From: Frankia canadensis
GTDB taxonomy: Bacteria > Actinomycetota > Actinomycetes > Frankiales > Frankiaceae
Direction of reading: 5' to 3'
Assembly (NCBI RefSeq): GCF_900197875.1
Contig: NZ_FZMO01000528.1
Span: 1-33,348, forward strand
Length of the DNA stretch: 33,348 nucleotides
Shown here piece by piece: positions 1 through 7,278 of the stretch. Under the pieces are notes generated by a model. The model did not search any database, was not told the DNA's origin, and worked only from the letters and a program-made list of their open reading frames with translations. The number at the start of each line of letters is the position of its first letter. Positions within the stretch are counted from its first letter, which is position 1. Made by a program: the position numbers and the translations under genes.

Positions 1-2
1 GG

Positions 3-803
3 ATCGCGGTCGGCGGGGGCGGCGCCGGGGTGATCGGCGTCGTCATCTACCTGCTCGTCACCGTGCTCGGCGGCGGGGGGACAGGGTCGGGCGGCGCGCC
101 GCTGTCGGGCCCCGCCGGCCAGACGGCCGGTGACGTCGCCAGACGGTGCAACACCGCGGGAGCGATCGACCGGGACGACGACTGCTTCGTGCTCAAGGCG
201 TTCAACGAGGTCAACGAGGTGTGGGGCGCGCAGTTCGCCCGTTCCGGCCAGACCTACGCGAAGCCCAGGCTCGTCTACTTCTCCCAGGCGGTACGCACCG
301 GTTGCGGGACCGCGTCCTCGCAGGTCGGGCCGTTCTACTGCCCGCCGGACCGGCGGGTGTACATCGACCTCGGCTTCCTGGACCAGCTGCAGCAGCGGTT
401 CGGCGCGCAGGGCCGGTACGCGCAGGCCTACATCGTCGCGCACGAGGTCGGGCACCACCTGCAGACGCTGACCGGCACCGAGTCCCGCGTCCGCCAGGCG
501 CAGCAGGCGAACCCGTCCCAGGAGAACGCGCTCAGCGTCCAACTCGAACTGCAGGCCGACTGCTACGCCGGGGTGTGGAGCACGCTGGCGAACACGGGCG
601 GCAACGTCACCATCGGAGAGGCCGACCTCGACGAGGCCCTCGGCGCCGCCCAGGCCGTCGGCGACGATCGCATCCAGGCCCGCGCCGGCGACGTCAACCC
701 CGAGACCTGGACGCACGGCTCCGCCCAGCAGCGCAGGACCGCCTTCCTGACCGGCTACCGCGGCGCCACCATGTCCTCCTGCGGCACCGTGCCGCACAGC
801 TGA
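3..803 (+). CDS. Neutral zinc metallopeptidase (YpfJ-type), 5' partial
   Basis: The frame is open from the first full codon of the window, and the upstream codons encode a Gly-rich stretch running into a hydrophobic segment (IGVVIYLLVTVL). The GTG at 30 is therefore probably internal and the true start lies outside. After the membrane segment come a Gly/Ser linker and a globular domain. The zinc motif HEVGH is encoded at 441-455, and a downstream ELQADCYAG gives a probable third ligand (Glu) in the family pattern. Four Cys in the domain could form disulfides in an extracytoplasmic setting. The family (putative neutral zinc metallopeptidase, YpfJ) is widespread, its substrate is unknown to me, and the N-terminal membrane anchor places the catalytic domain outside the membrane. 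It converges on the diguanylate cyclase. The family call is strong; the physiological role is not known. Confidence 0.85.
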   Translation: MAVGGGGAGVIGVVIYLLVTVLGGGGTGSGGAPLSGPAGQTAGDVARRCNTAGAIDRDDDCFVLKAFNEVNEVWGAQFARSGQTYAKPRLVYFSQAVRTGCGTASSQVGPFYCPPDRRVYIDLGFLDQLQQRFGAQGRYAQAYIVAHEVGHHLQTLTGTESRVRQAQQANPSQENALSVQLELQADCYAGVWSTLANTGGNVTIGEADLDEALGAAQAVGDDRIQARAGDVNPETWTHGSAQQRRTAFLTGYRGATMSSCGTVPHS

Positions 804-816
804 CCGGCGGCTGCCC

Positions 817-838
817 GGGCCCGCCCGAGCGCGGGCTC
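817..838. terminator. Hairpin between convergent genes
   Basis: GGGCCCGC (817-824) pairs with GCGGGCTC (831-838), with one G-U pair and a 6-nt loop. It starts 14 nt after the metallopeptidase stop and lies before the convergent cyclase stop. There is no T tract, which is common for actinobacterial terminators but leaves the assignment tentative. Confidence 0.4.
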
Positions 839-886
839 CAGCCCAGGCCTCCACCCGCCACCGCCACACCGGCCGCGGCTGGGCGC

Positions 887-2545
887 TCAGTCGGCCCGGT
901 GACCGGACGGCCCGAACACGTGGTGGTAGGGCAGGTCCGATGTCGTTCCGTAGCGCTGCCAGCAGTCTCTGCCGCGCCGTTTGGCGGCGTACATCGCGTG
1001 GTCGGCGGCGCCCACGAGGTCGTCGGAGGTGACGACGCGCGGGCCGGTCGTCGCGAGCCCCACACTCGCGGTCACCATGATCTCGCGCGGGCCGGCGCGC
1101 CGGCGAATCGTGAGGCCGTCGACCAGCCGGGCGGCGATGGCCTCGACGGACTCGTCGGACGTGACGTCCTCGCACAGCACGACGAACTCGTCGCCGGAGA
1201 TCCGGGCGACCGTGTCGCGGGGGCGGACGACCTGGCGCAACCGAGCCGCCACCTCGCACAGCAGCTCGTCGCCAGCCTGATGGCCCAGAGTGTCGTTCAC
1301 CTCCTTGAACCCGTCGAGATCGACGAACAGGCATCCGACGTGCCTGCCCGTCAGCCGCGCCGTCTCGACCGCCCGATCCAGTCGCTCGAACATCGCGGTG
1401 CGGTTGGGCAGGCCGGTCAACCCGTCGAGCAGGGCTCGACGGCGGGCCTCCTTCGCCGTCACCCGTTCTCGCTCGACGGACCGGGCCGTGGCTGCGGCCG
1501 CGGCGATCTGGCTGGCGGCCAGTGCGACAAAAGTGCGGTAGTCGCGGTCGACGGGAAGCTCGGCACTCATACCGGTGACGAGTAGCGCGCTGGTCTCGCT
1601 CTCTGCCAGCGGCGTGACGAGCGCCGCCGTCGACGGTGGGGTCTCGTCCTGGCGCCGCAGGCCGAACCGCTCCAGGACGCTGCCGACCTGCCGGGTCTGG
1701 CCCATGGCCAGCGTGTCCGTCAGCTCGGGGACAGGTCCCTGCGGGAGGGCGCGCGTGGTCACGCCGGGCCGGGCGGCCGCGTCCAGGCCGCCCGTGGCGA
1801 CGGGCACCAGCGGGTCCTCGTCGCCGGGTCCGGGAACGAGGACCAGGCAGTAGGGGACGTCCGCCGCATTGCGGGCCAGACTGGCCGCGGCGTGCACGAA
1901 GACCTCGCGAGGGGACGACTGGCCGCTCAGGGTGCCGGCGAGTTCGCGCAGACAGGCCAGCCGGCGCGCGGTGAGGACGCGACGGGTGGTGTCCTGCGAG
2001 GTGAAGAGAACACCGAGGACCGCGTTGCCGGAAGGGTCCCGGATGGGGCTGCAGGAGTACGTGAAGTAGCACTCTTCCAGATAGCCGTACCGATCCAACG
2101 CCGTCAGGTGGTCCTGGCGCAGTACGGAGCCATGGCCGGCCACCACCCCGGCGATCATGGGCGCCAGGTCCCCGCGCAGTTCCGAGAAGGCCTCGAAGAA
2201 CGGCCGGCCGAGGGCGGCCGGGTGCTTCTCGCCGATCTGGGCGATCAACGCGTCGTTGTACAGCTGGATGAGGCCCGGGCCCCACAGGATGTGCATCGGG
2301 AAGCGGCATTCCAGGCAGAACGTCACCATGGTTCGTAGTGTCAGGGGCCAGTCGCACACGGGCCCGAGGTCGGTGACCGACCAGTCGAGGGTCGCCGCCA
2401 GCCGCCCGACCTCGCCACCGGACGCGAACATCGGGAGCGTCACCGACGCGCCGACGGCGCCCGCGGCCGTGTCGGCCGGACCGCGGGCGCCGGACTGGTC
2501 CCGTGGGACCCGTTGAGACGCCTCCACACCGTTCGTACCCCCCAT
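887..2545 (-). CDS. Diguanylate cyclase, PAS-GAF-GGDEF
   Basis: This 552-residue protein probably makes cyclic di-GMP from two GTP. Residues about 45-190 form a PAS-type sensor of the kind seen in actinobacterial hybrid kinases (CLECRFPMHILWGP, then a YLEECYFTYSCSPI block). Residues about 195-350 look like a GAF domain, and the GGDEF domain begins at DGLTGLPNR (residue 374). The active-site loop reads SGDEF (450-454), a frequent functional variant in which the first Gly is Ser. The sequence RPRD lies exactly five residues before it, which fits a product-inhibition I-site RxxD. No EAL domain and no membrane segment are visible, so it should be cytosolic, with sensing by the PAS and GAF modules. 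It is transcribed divergently from the LAL regulator at 2706. Ligands of the sensor domains cannot be read from sequence. Confidence 0.9.
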   Translation of the reverse strand: MGGTNGVEASQRVPRDQSGARGPADTAAGAVGASVTLPMFASGGEVGRLAATLDWSVTDLGPVCDWPLTLRTMVTFCLECRFPMHILWGPGLIQLYNDALIAQIGEKHPAALGRPFFEAFSELRGDLAPMIAGVVAGHGSVLRQDHLTALDRYGYLEECYFTYSCSPIRDPSGNAVLGVLFTSQDTTRRVLTARRLACLRELAGTLSGQSSPREVFVHAAASLARNAADVPYCLVLVPGPGDEDPLVPVATGGLDAAARPGVTTRALPQGPVPELTDTLAMGQTRQVGSVLERFGLRRQDETPPSTAALVTPLAESETSALLVTGMSAELPVDRDYRTFVALAASQIAAAAATARSVERERVTAKEARRRALLDGLTGLPNRTAMFERLDRAVETARLTGRHVGCLFVDLDGFKEVNDTLGHQAGDELLCEVAARLRQVVRPRDTVARISGDEFVVLCEDVTSDESVEAIAARLVDGLTIRRRAGPREIMVTASVGLATTGPRVVTSDDLVGAADHAMYAAKRRGRDCWQRYGTTSDLPYHHVFGPSGHRAD

Positions 2546-2705
2546 CGCCAGCTACCCCCGGGCGGTCCCCGTTACACCACGCATCGGCGCGTCTCGGCCG
2601 GCGTTGCCTGGCGGGGGTGGTCCGTCCGCATCACCTCCGCACCGGACGTCTCCCGGCCGGTCTGACTGGGTACCTCTACCTGCGGCGCCTTCTCGGGAGG
2701 ATCCG

Positions 2706-5555
2706 ATGGAGCTGGTAGGCAGGGCCCCGCAGCTTCAGACCCTCGCGGAGCAGCTGGCACAGGCGAGCACCGGGCGGCTGGGGCTCGTCGTCGTCCACGG
2801 GGAACCGGGGATGGGCAAGACGACGCTGCTGCGCGCCTTCCTGGCCGGACTCGACTCCGAGCATGTCCTGATGGCCAGCGCCGACCGGGCCGAGGCGACG
2901 GTCGCGTTCGGCGTCGTCTCCCAGTTCCTGACCACGGTCGGTGACGAGTCGTCCCGGCCACCTCGCCGGCCGAGGCCGGGAGCGGAGCCGGGGTCGGCGA
3001 CCTGCGCCGTGCCGGGCGTTCCGGCCGCCGCCGGAGGAACGGCCGCCCCGGGCGACGGGGCGAGTCAGAGCCAGGTCGCCGAGGTCGGCCTGACCGTGCT
3101 GCGGCTTGTCCGGCGGCTGCTCGCCGGCGGCCGGCCGGTCGTCCTGCTCATCGACGACGTCCACTGGGCCGACGAGTGCTCCCAGCAGGCCCTCGCCGTC
3201 GCGCTGCGCCGGCTGCGCGGCGAGCGGGTGCTGTGCGTCCTCGCGATGGCCGGGGCGCCACCGGAGCTGGCCGACGGGCTGCGTCACCTGGTCACCGAGC
3301 TCGCGAGCACGCTGCGGCTCACCGGGCTCGACCCGGACGAACTGCGCACCCTCGCCGACAAGCTGCCCGTCGACGGCCTCTCGCCGTGGGCGGCCGCCCG
3401 CCTGCACGCCCTGACCGGCGGCAACATCCTGCACGCACGGGCCCTGCTGGAGGAGCTGCCCCCGCAGGCGCTCGACAACGGCGCCGATCCGCTGCCCGCG
3501 TCGAGCGCGCTGGCCCAGGACGTGCTGGCCCGGCTGGCCGCCTGCCCCGACGAGGTCCGGCGCCTGATCGACGCCGCCGCCGTGATCGGCCCGACCTGCC
3601 GGCTCGCCGACGCCGCCGGGATCGCCATGGTGGACGATCCGGCGCTCGCCCTGGAGGGAGCCGTCGCGGTCGCGCTGCTCACCGAGAAGACGACCGCCGT
3701 CGACCGGATGGTCGCCTTCACCGAGCCACTCGTGCGCTCCGCCGTCTACCACGGCATCGGGCTGGCTCAGCGCTCGGAGCTGCACCTGCGCGCGGCCTGC
3801 CTGATAGACGATCCGCGGGCCCGGCTCTGGCACCGGGTGGTCGCGGCGGTGGTGCCCGACGAGGCACTGGCCATGGAGGTCGAGGGCGCCGCCCGCAAGC
3901 TCGCGACGGGTGGCCGCTGGCGCCCGGCGGCGGATCATCTCCTCGCCGCGGTCCGGCTCAGCCCCCACCGGGCGGCCCGGGAACAGCGGTTCACCGACGC
4001 CCTGGACTACCTGCTGTGGGGCGGCGAGCTCGCCTACGCGGGCAGCCTGCTGGCCGATCTCGCGGGCCTGCTCGACGACTCGCGCGGCGGCTACCTCCGG
4101 GGCCGGCTGGCGATGCTGCGCGGTTCGCTGCCGGAGGCGACCGCGCACCTCGGCCGGGCCTGGCTCGCGGTAAACCCGGGCCTGCGGCCCGCGCTGGCGC
4201 GCGCCATCGGGGAGCAGCTGGCGTGCTGCCACTTCTCGAACGGCGACGTCGCCGTCGCCGCGCAGTGGGGACGGCGGGCGCTGGAACTCGGCCCCGCTCC
4301 ACTGGGCGACCCCACCCATCTGCTCGACATGCTCATCCTCTCGCTGTCCGACGCCGGCGCCCGCGACGAGGCCGCTCGCCTCGCCGCCGACGTGCCGGTG
4401 CCGGAGCGGGATCCCGCCGGCCCGCCGGTCGGCGAGGCGTGGCACCTGCCACCCGACGGTCTGGTCGGGCGCGGCGTCGTGCGCCTGGCGGCGGACGACC
4501 TGCCCGCGGCACGGGAGGCGTTCCTGCAGGCGATGGCGGTCAGCAGCGGCCAGGAGTGGAAGGTTCCCGCCGGACTGTTCGCGCTCATCCAGCTTGCCGA
4601 AACCGAGTTCCTGCTCGGCAGCTGGGACGCGGCGATCGCGCATGCCGAGACCGCGGTGGCCGTCGCCACGTCCGCCGGACAGGGTTGGCTGCTCGCGGCG
4701 TGCCACGCGGCCGCGGCCTGCCCACTGGCGGCGCGCGGCAGCCCGAAGGCGCACGAGCATCTGGAGCGCGCGGCCCGGCTTCCCAGCTCCGCCGTTCCCT
4801 ACACCGAAGCGGCGGTGATGAGGGCGAGACTGTGGGCCGCGCGTGCCCGCAGTGATCCCGAGGCGTGTGTCGCCGCGGTGGAGAGTCATCGCACCTTTGA
4901 TCGTCAGGAACCGTCGGAACCGCGATGGATGCTCTGGCGCCCTCTGCTCGCCGAGGCGCTCGCCCAGACCGGCCGTCCGCGGGAGGCAACGGCCATCCTC
5001 CGGCCCTTCGAAGCGGCCGTCGAGCGCCGCGGCCGACGTTCGGAGCTGCTGTCCTGCCTCCGAGCCCAGGCGGCGGTGGAGATCGCCGACGGCCGCGAGG
5101 AGCAGGCCGACCGGACCTACCGGGACGCCCTGGAACTGGCGGCCGGGCTGCCGTTGCCGTTCGAGCGGGCGCTGCTGGAGTTCCACCACGGGGCGCTGCT
5201 GCTGCGAGACGGGCAGATGCCCGCCGCGGCGGACCTGCTGGAGACGGCCCGTGACCGGTTCGGATCGCTCGGCGCCGAGCCGTATGTCACGCTATGTAAT
5301 CACAAACTGGCGGGGTGCGGCCGATTGTCGCCGCGTCGCCAGCGCGGCGCGCTCGACGCCCTCACCCCGCAGGAAATCCGGGTGGCGAGGCTCGCGGCGA
5401 CCGGCCGCTCCAACGCGGTCGTCGCGCGCGAGCTGGTGCTCAGCGTCAAGACGATCGAATATCACCTGGGGAATGTCTACGCCAAGCTCGGCCTGCGCTC
5501 GCGCCACGAACTCGCCGCGGCCCTGCCGCCCGACCTCACGGCACGCGAGGGCTGA
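2706..5555 (+). CDS. LuxR-family LAL transcriptional regulator with AAA ATPase
   Basis: A 949-residue large ATP-binding LuxR regulator. ATG 2706 is chosen because GGGAGG lies at 2695-2700 and the protein then begins in the usual LAL way (ELVGRAPQL). An upstream in-frame extension from 2604 is Pro/Ser-rich and unlikely. Walker A is GEPGMGKT (32-39) and Walker B is VVLLIDDVHWADE (from about 145). A Pro/Gly/Ala-rich insert (about residues 82-120) separates the two. The centre is helical, TPR-like, and the last 67 residues hold a LuxR HTH (LTPQEIRVARLAATGRS, then SVKTIEYHLGNVY). Known members integrate an inducer and ATP to activate nearby genes. Its target is unknown, but the next genes downstream on the same strand are the glycine-repeat secreted proteins, about 350 bp away. 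Confidence 0.9.
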   Translation: MELVGRAPQLQTLAEQLAQASTGRLGLVVVHGEPGMGKTTLLRAFLAGLDSEHVLMASADRAEATVAFGVVSQFLTTVGDESSRPPRRPRPGAEPGSATCAVPGVPAAAGGTAAPGDGASQSQVAEVGLTVLRLVRRLLAGGRPVVLLIDDVHWADECSQQALAVALRRLRGERVLCVLAMAGAPPELADGLRHLVTELASTLRLTGLDPDELRTLADKLPVDGLSPWAAARLHALTGGNILHARALLEELPPQALDNGADPLPASSALAQDVLARLAACPDEVRRLIDAAAVIGPTCRLADAAGIAMVDDPALALEGAVAVALLTEKTTAVDRMVAFTEPLVRSAVYHGIGLAQRSELHLRAACLIDDPRARLWHRVVAAVVPDEALAMEVEGAARKLATGGRWRPAADHLLAAVRLSPHRAAREQRFTDALDYLLWGGELAYAGSLLADLAGLLDDSRGGYLRGRLAMLRGSLPEATAHLGRAWLAVNPGLRPALARAIGEQLACCHFSNGDVAVAAQWGRRALELGPAPLGDPTHLLDMLILSLSDAGARDEAARLAADVPVPERDPAGPPVGEAWHLPPDGLVGRGVVRLAADDLPAAREAFLQAMAVSSGQEWKVPAGLFALIQLAETEFLLGSWDAAIAHAETAVAVATSAGQGWLLAACHAAAACPLAARGSPKAHEHLERAARLPSSAVPYTEAAVMRARLWAARARSDPEACVAAVESHRTFDRQEPSEPRWMLWRPLLAEALAQTGRPREATAILRPFEAAVERRGRRSELLSCLRAQAAVEIADGREEQADRTYRDALELAAGLPLPFERALLEFHHGALLLRDGQMPAAADLLETARDRFGSLGAEPYVTLCNHKLAGCGRLSPRRQRGALDALTPQEIRVARLAATGRSNAVVARELVLSVKTIEYHLGNVYAKLGLRSRHELAAALPPDLTAREG

Positions 5556-5901
5556 CGGTTCGCAGGCCGGCCGGTCGTTCGTCATAGGCGGGGCTTTCGG
5601 GATCCGTCATGTCCGATGATGAGCCGAATCGGGCAGATCGGCGCCGAGCTCCACCCAGGGTTGCCCGCGAATCTTTCCGGACGAACCGCATCCCGGCCCC
5701 GGGAAATCCAGGGGTTTAACCGCGACCCCGGGGTGGCCCAGGGTTCCTTGGTCTGCCGTTCCCGGTGGATCGACTCCGCCATCCCTTACATCCCGGCCTC
5801 CGCCCGGGGATGACAGCCGGGGGTCGTCACGGCCCTGCCACGCCTTGCGGAGCAACGCACGGAGGGATCCGCGGGGACGCGATAGCGATGTGAGGAGCGT
5901 C
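5556..5901. other. Intergenic region upstream of the glycine-repeat gene
   Basis: There is no convincing gene in these 346 bp. Short ORFs on either strand lack ribosome sites and coding-like codon use. A weak inverted repeat CCCGGC (5792-5797) / GCCGGG (5816-5821) is present. The Shine-Dalgarno sequence of the next gene (GAGGAG, 5892-5897) sits at the end. The region probably carries the promoter of the repeat gene, but I cannot pick -35/-10 boxes with confidence. Confidence 0.5.
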
Positions 5902-6942
5902 ATGACTCTGAAGAAGCGAGCCTGTGTGATGCTGGCTGCGATTCCAGCGAGTATTGCCATCGGTGTCGTGCCGCCTGCGGTCGCCCAGGGGAACACCGCC
6001 GGCGGCACCTCGGTCAGCGGTACCGGTAACACCGCCGGTGGTACGACGGTCGGTGGCGGTGGCGGTAACACGGCCGGTGGTACGACCGTTGGTGGCGGTG
6101 GCGGTAACACGGCCGGTGGTACGACGGTTGGTGGCGGTCCTGGTGGCGGTAACACCGCTGGTGGTACGACGGTTGGCGGCGGTGGTGGTAATACCGCTGG
6201 TGGTACGACGGTCGGCGGCGGTGGTGGTGGCGGTAACACGGCCGGTGGTACGACGGTTGGCGGCGGTGGTGGTAATACCGCTGGTGGTACGACGGTCGGT
6301 GGTGGTGGTGGCGGTAATACCGCCGGTGGAACGACGGTCGGTGGCGGTGGTGGTAATACTGCTGGTGGAACCACCGTGGGTGGATTCCGTCGAAACACGG
6401 CGGGTGGCACGAGCGTCGGACGATTCGGTTCGCGCAACACCCTTATCCGGACCTTCCCCTTCGTCGGTAACACCGCTGGTGGAACGACGGTCGGTGGCGG
6501 CGGTGGTGGCGGTAACACGGCCGGTGGAACGACGGTTGGTGGCGGTGGTGGTAACACCGCTGGTGGAACCACGGTCGGTGGCGGCGGTGGTGGTGGTAAT
6601 ACTGCTGGTGGTACGACGGTTGGTGGTGGGCCTGGCGGTGGGAACACGGCTGGCGGGACCACTGTCGGTGGCGGTGGCGGTGGTGGTAATACTGCTGGTG
6701 GTACGACGGTTGGTGGTGGGCCTGGCGGTGGGAACACGGCTGGCGGGACCACTGTCGGTGGCGGTGGCGGTGGTAATACCGCTGGTGGAACCACGGTCGG
6801 TGGCGGCGGTGGTGGAGGTAATACTGCTGGTGGTACGACGGTTGGTGGTGGGCCTGGCGGTGGGAACACCGCGGGTGGGACCACTGTCGGCGGCGGCGGT
6901 GGCGGCGGCGGAAACACGGCCGGCGGCACCAGCGTCGGATAA
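5902..6942 (+). CDS. Secreted glycine-rich tandem-repeat protein (NTAGGTTVGG repeats)
   Basis: ATG 5902 is chosen because GAGGAG lies at 5892-5897 and the product then opens with a clean signal peptide: basic MTLKKR, a hydrophobic core, and AVAQ before the first repeat. The 346-residue product is, from residue 31 to the end, 22 copies of NTAGGT(T/S)VG followed by a variable tail of 3-8 residues, mostly glycine (for example GGGGG or GGGPGGG). One interruption at about residues 160-190 contains FRR, RFGSRN and IRTFPFV, the only bulky or charged residues of the array. There are no Cys, no sortase motif and no transmembrane anchor, so it is predicted to be exported and released or wall-associated. 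I know no characterised family with this exact repeat. Regular Thr/Val/Asn spacing plus glycine suggests a beta-solenoid or a polyglycine-like fibre, which is inference. The downstream gene carries the same motif. Confidence 0.75.
   Translation: MTLKKRACVMLAAIPASIAIGVVPPAVAQGNTAGGTSVSGTGNTAGGTTVGGGGGNTAGGTTVGGGGGNTAGGTTVGGGPGGGNTAGGTTVGGGGGNTAGGTTVGGGGGGGNTAGGTTVGGGGGNTAGGTTVGGGGGGNTAGGTTVGGGGGNTAGGTTVGGFRRNTAGGTSVGRFGSRNTLIRTFPFVGNTAGGTTVGGGGGGGNTAGGTTVGGGGGNTAGGTTVGGGGGGGNTAGGTTVGGGPGGGNTAGGTTVGGGGGGGNTAGGTTVGGGPGGGNTAGGTTVGGGGGGNTAGGTTVGGGGGGGNTAGGTTVGGGPGGGNTAGGTTVGGGGGGGGNTAGGTSVG
5992..6939 (+). repeat. 22-copy in-frame tandem repeat, 36-48 bp units
   Basis: Each unit begins AAC/AAT-ACN-GCN-GGN and encodes NTAGGTTVGG plus glycines. 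Unit length changes in codon steps through the glycine tract (plus GGGPGGG variants), so the frame is always kept. Glycine codons are largely GGT, unlike the GGC preference of neighbouring genes, and the + strand is strongly G-rich and C-poor. Copies 10-11 and the following spacer (about 6381-6470) diverge. Confidence 0.95.
6598..6774 (+). repeat. 90-bp higher-order duplication inside the array
   Basis: 6598-6684 is repeated identically over 87 bp at 6688-6774, spanning two protein units each. The first 50 nt recur again from 6820. Near-perfect identity at synonymous sites indicates a recent duplication or homogenisation, against older divergence elsewhere in the array. Confidence 0.9.
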
Positions 6943-6988
6943 CACTCGCGTTCCGGCGGGCATCTGACCCATGTGCTCCACGGACAGC

Positions 6989-7051
6989 GGCGGCCCTTTC
7001 CTCGGGCGGACCACATGCATCGTCATGTGCCGGACCGGGGCAAGGGCCGCC
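6989..7051. terminator. Long compound hairpin after the glycine-repeat gene
   Basis: The outer stem GGCGGCCCTT (6989-6998) is perfectly complementary to AAGGGCCGCC (7042-7051). A second stem, CCTCGG (7000-7005) with CCGGGG (7035-7040), forms with one G-U pair. After an internal loop, CACATG (7012-7017) pairs with CATGTG (7024-7029) around a six-base loop. It starts 46 nt after the stop codon, so a terminator or mRNA-stabilising structure is likely. No T tract follows. The inner CACATG/CATGTG dyad could also be an operator. Confidence 0.5.
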
Positions 7052-7054
7052 ATC

Positions 7055-7073
7055 ATGTCCGGAGTCAGGACAT
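7055..7073. promoter_or_regulatory. Second inverted repeat, ATGTCC-N7-GGACAT
   Basis: A perfect 6-bp dyad (7055-7060 / 7068-7073) lies 3 nt after the long hairpin. It may be part of the same termination structure, or an operator for the gene at 7279. Its function is undetermined. Confidence 0.35.
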
Positions 7074-7278
7074 TCACGCGGCCTCGGATTCGTCGAAACC
7101 GGGCCGGCGGATTGGCTCCGAAACCCCGCTGCTGAGTGACTACGTATCAGTTCTTCCTGGACGTGAGCTACCCGCCTTCCGCGGCGGACACGCGGAACGA
7201 AGGCGCGGCCTCTTCGATGCTTCTGCTGGCTACGATCTCGCGGAGCTGGTCCCTGACCTGCGCGCGAAGAGGAGCCAC

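Larger units (their letters stand above)
6943..7278. other. Structured intergenic region between the two repeat-motif genes
   Basis: There is no supported gene. An in-frame upstream extension of the next ORF from 6973 lacks a ribosome site, and its product would lose the signal peptide position. The region holds two consecutive hairpins (6989-7051 and 7055-7073), plus a further CATGTG at 6970-6975 matching one arm inside the first hairpin. The remainder probably holds the promoter of the gene at 7279; no clear -10/-35 pair is seen. Confidence 0.55.

Noticed and set aside
2676-5189. Minus-strand ORF of 837 codons opposite the LAL regulator
   Set aside because: Open only because of high GC3 in the regulator; its product is Arg/Gln/Gly-rich with no domain.
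5992-6939. CRISPR-like regular repeats
   Set aside because: Units are in-frame, unequal in length and lack unique spacers; this is a protein-coding tandem repeat.
5992-6939. RTX calcium-binding or PE_PGRS/MPTR identity for the repeat
   Set aside because: There are no GGxGxD aspartates and no PE/PPE N-terminal domain, and the NTAGGTT unit differs from MPTR NxGxGNxG motifs.
5607-7016. Minus-strand ORF of about 470 codons rich in PTVVPPAVLPPPPP
   Set aside because: It is the mirror of the glycine-repeat gene: GGN/ACC codons read backwards as Pro/Val. It has no ribosome site or signal peptide, and long polyproline would stall ribosomes. The plus-strand product has a start, Shine-Dalgarno sequence and signal peptide.
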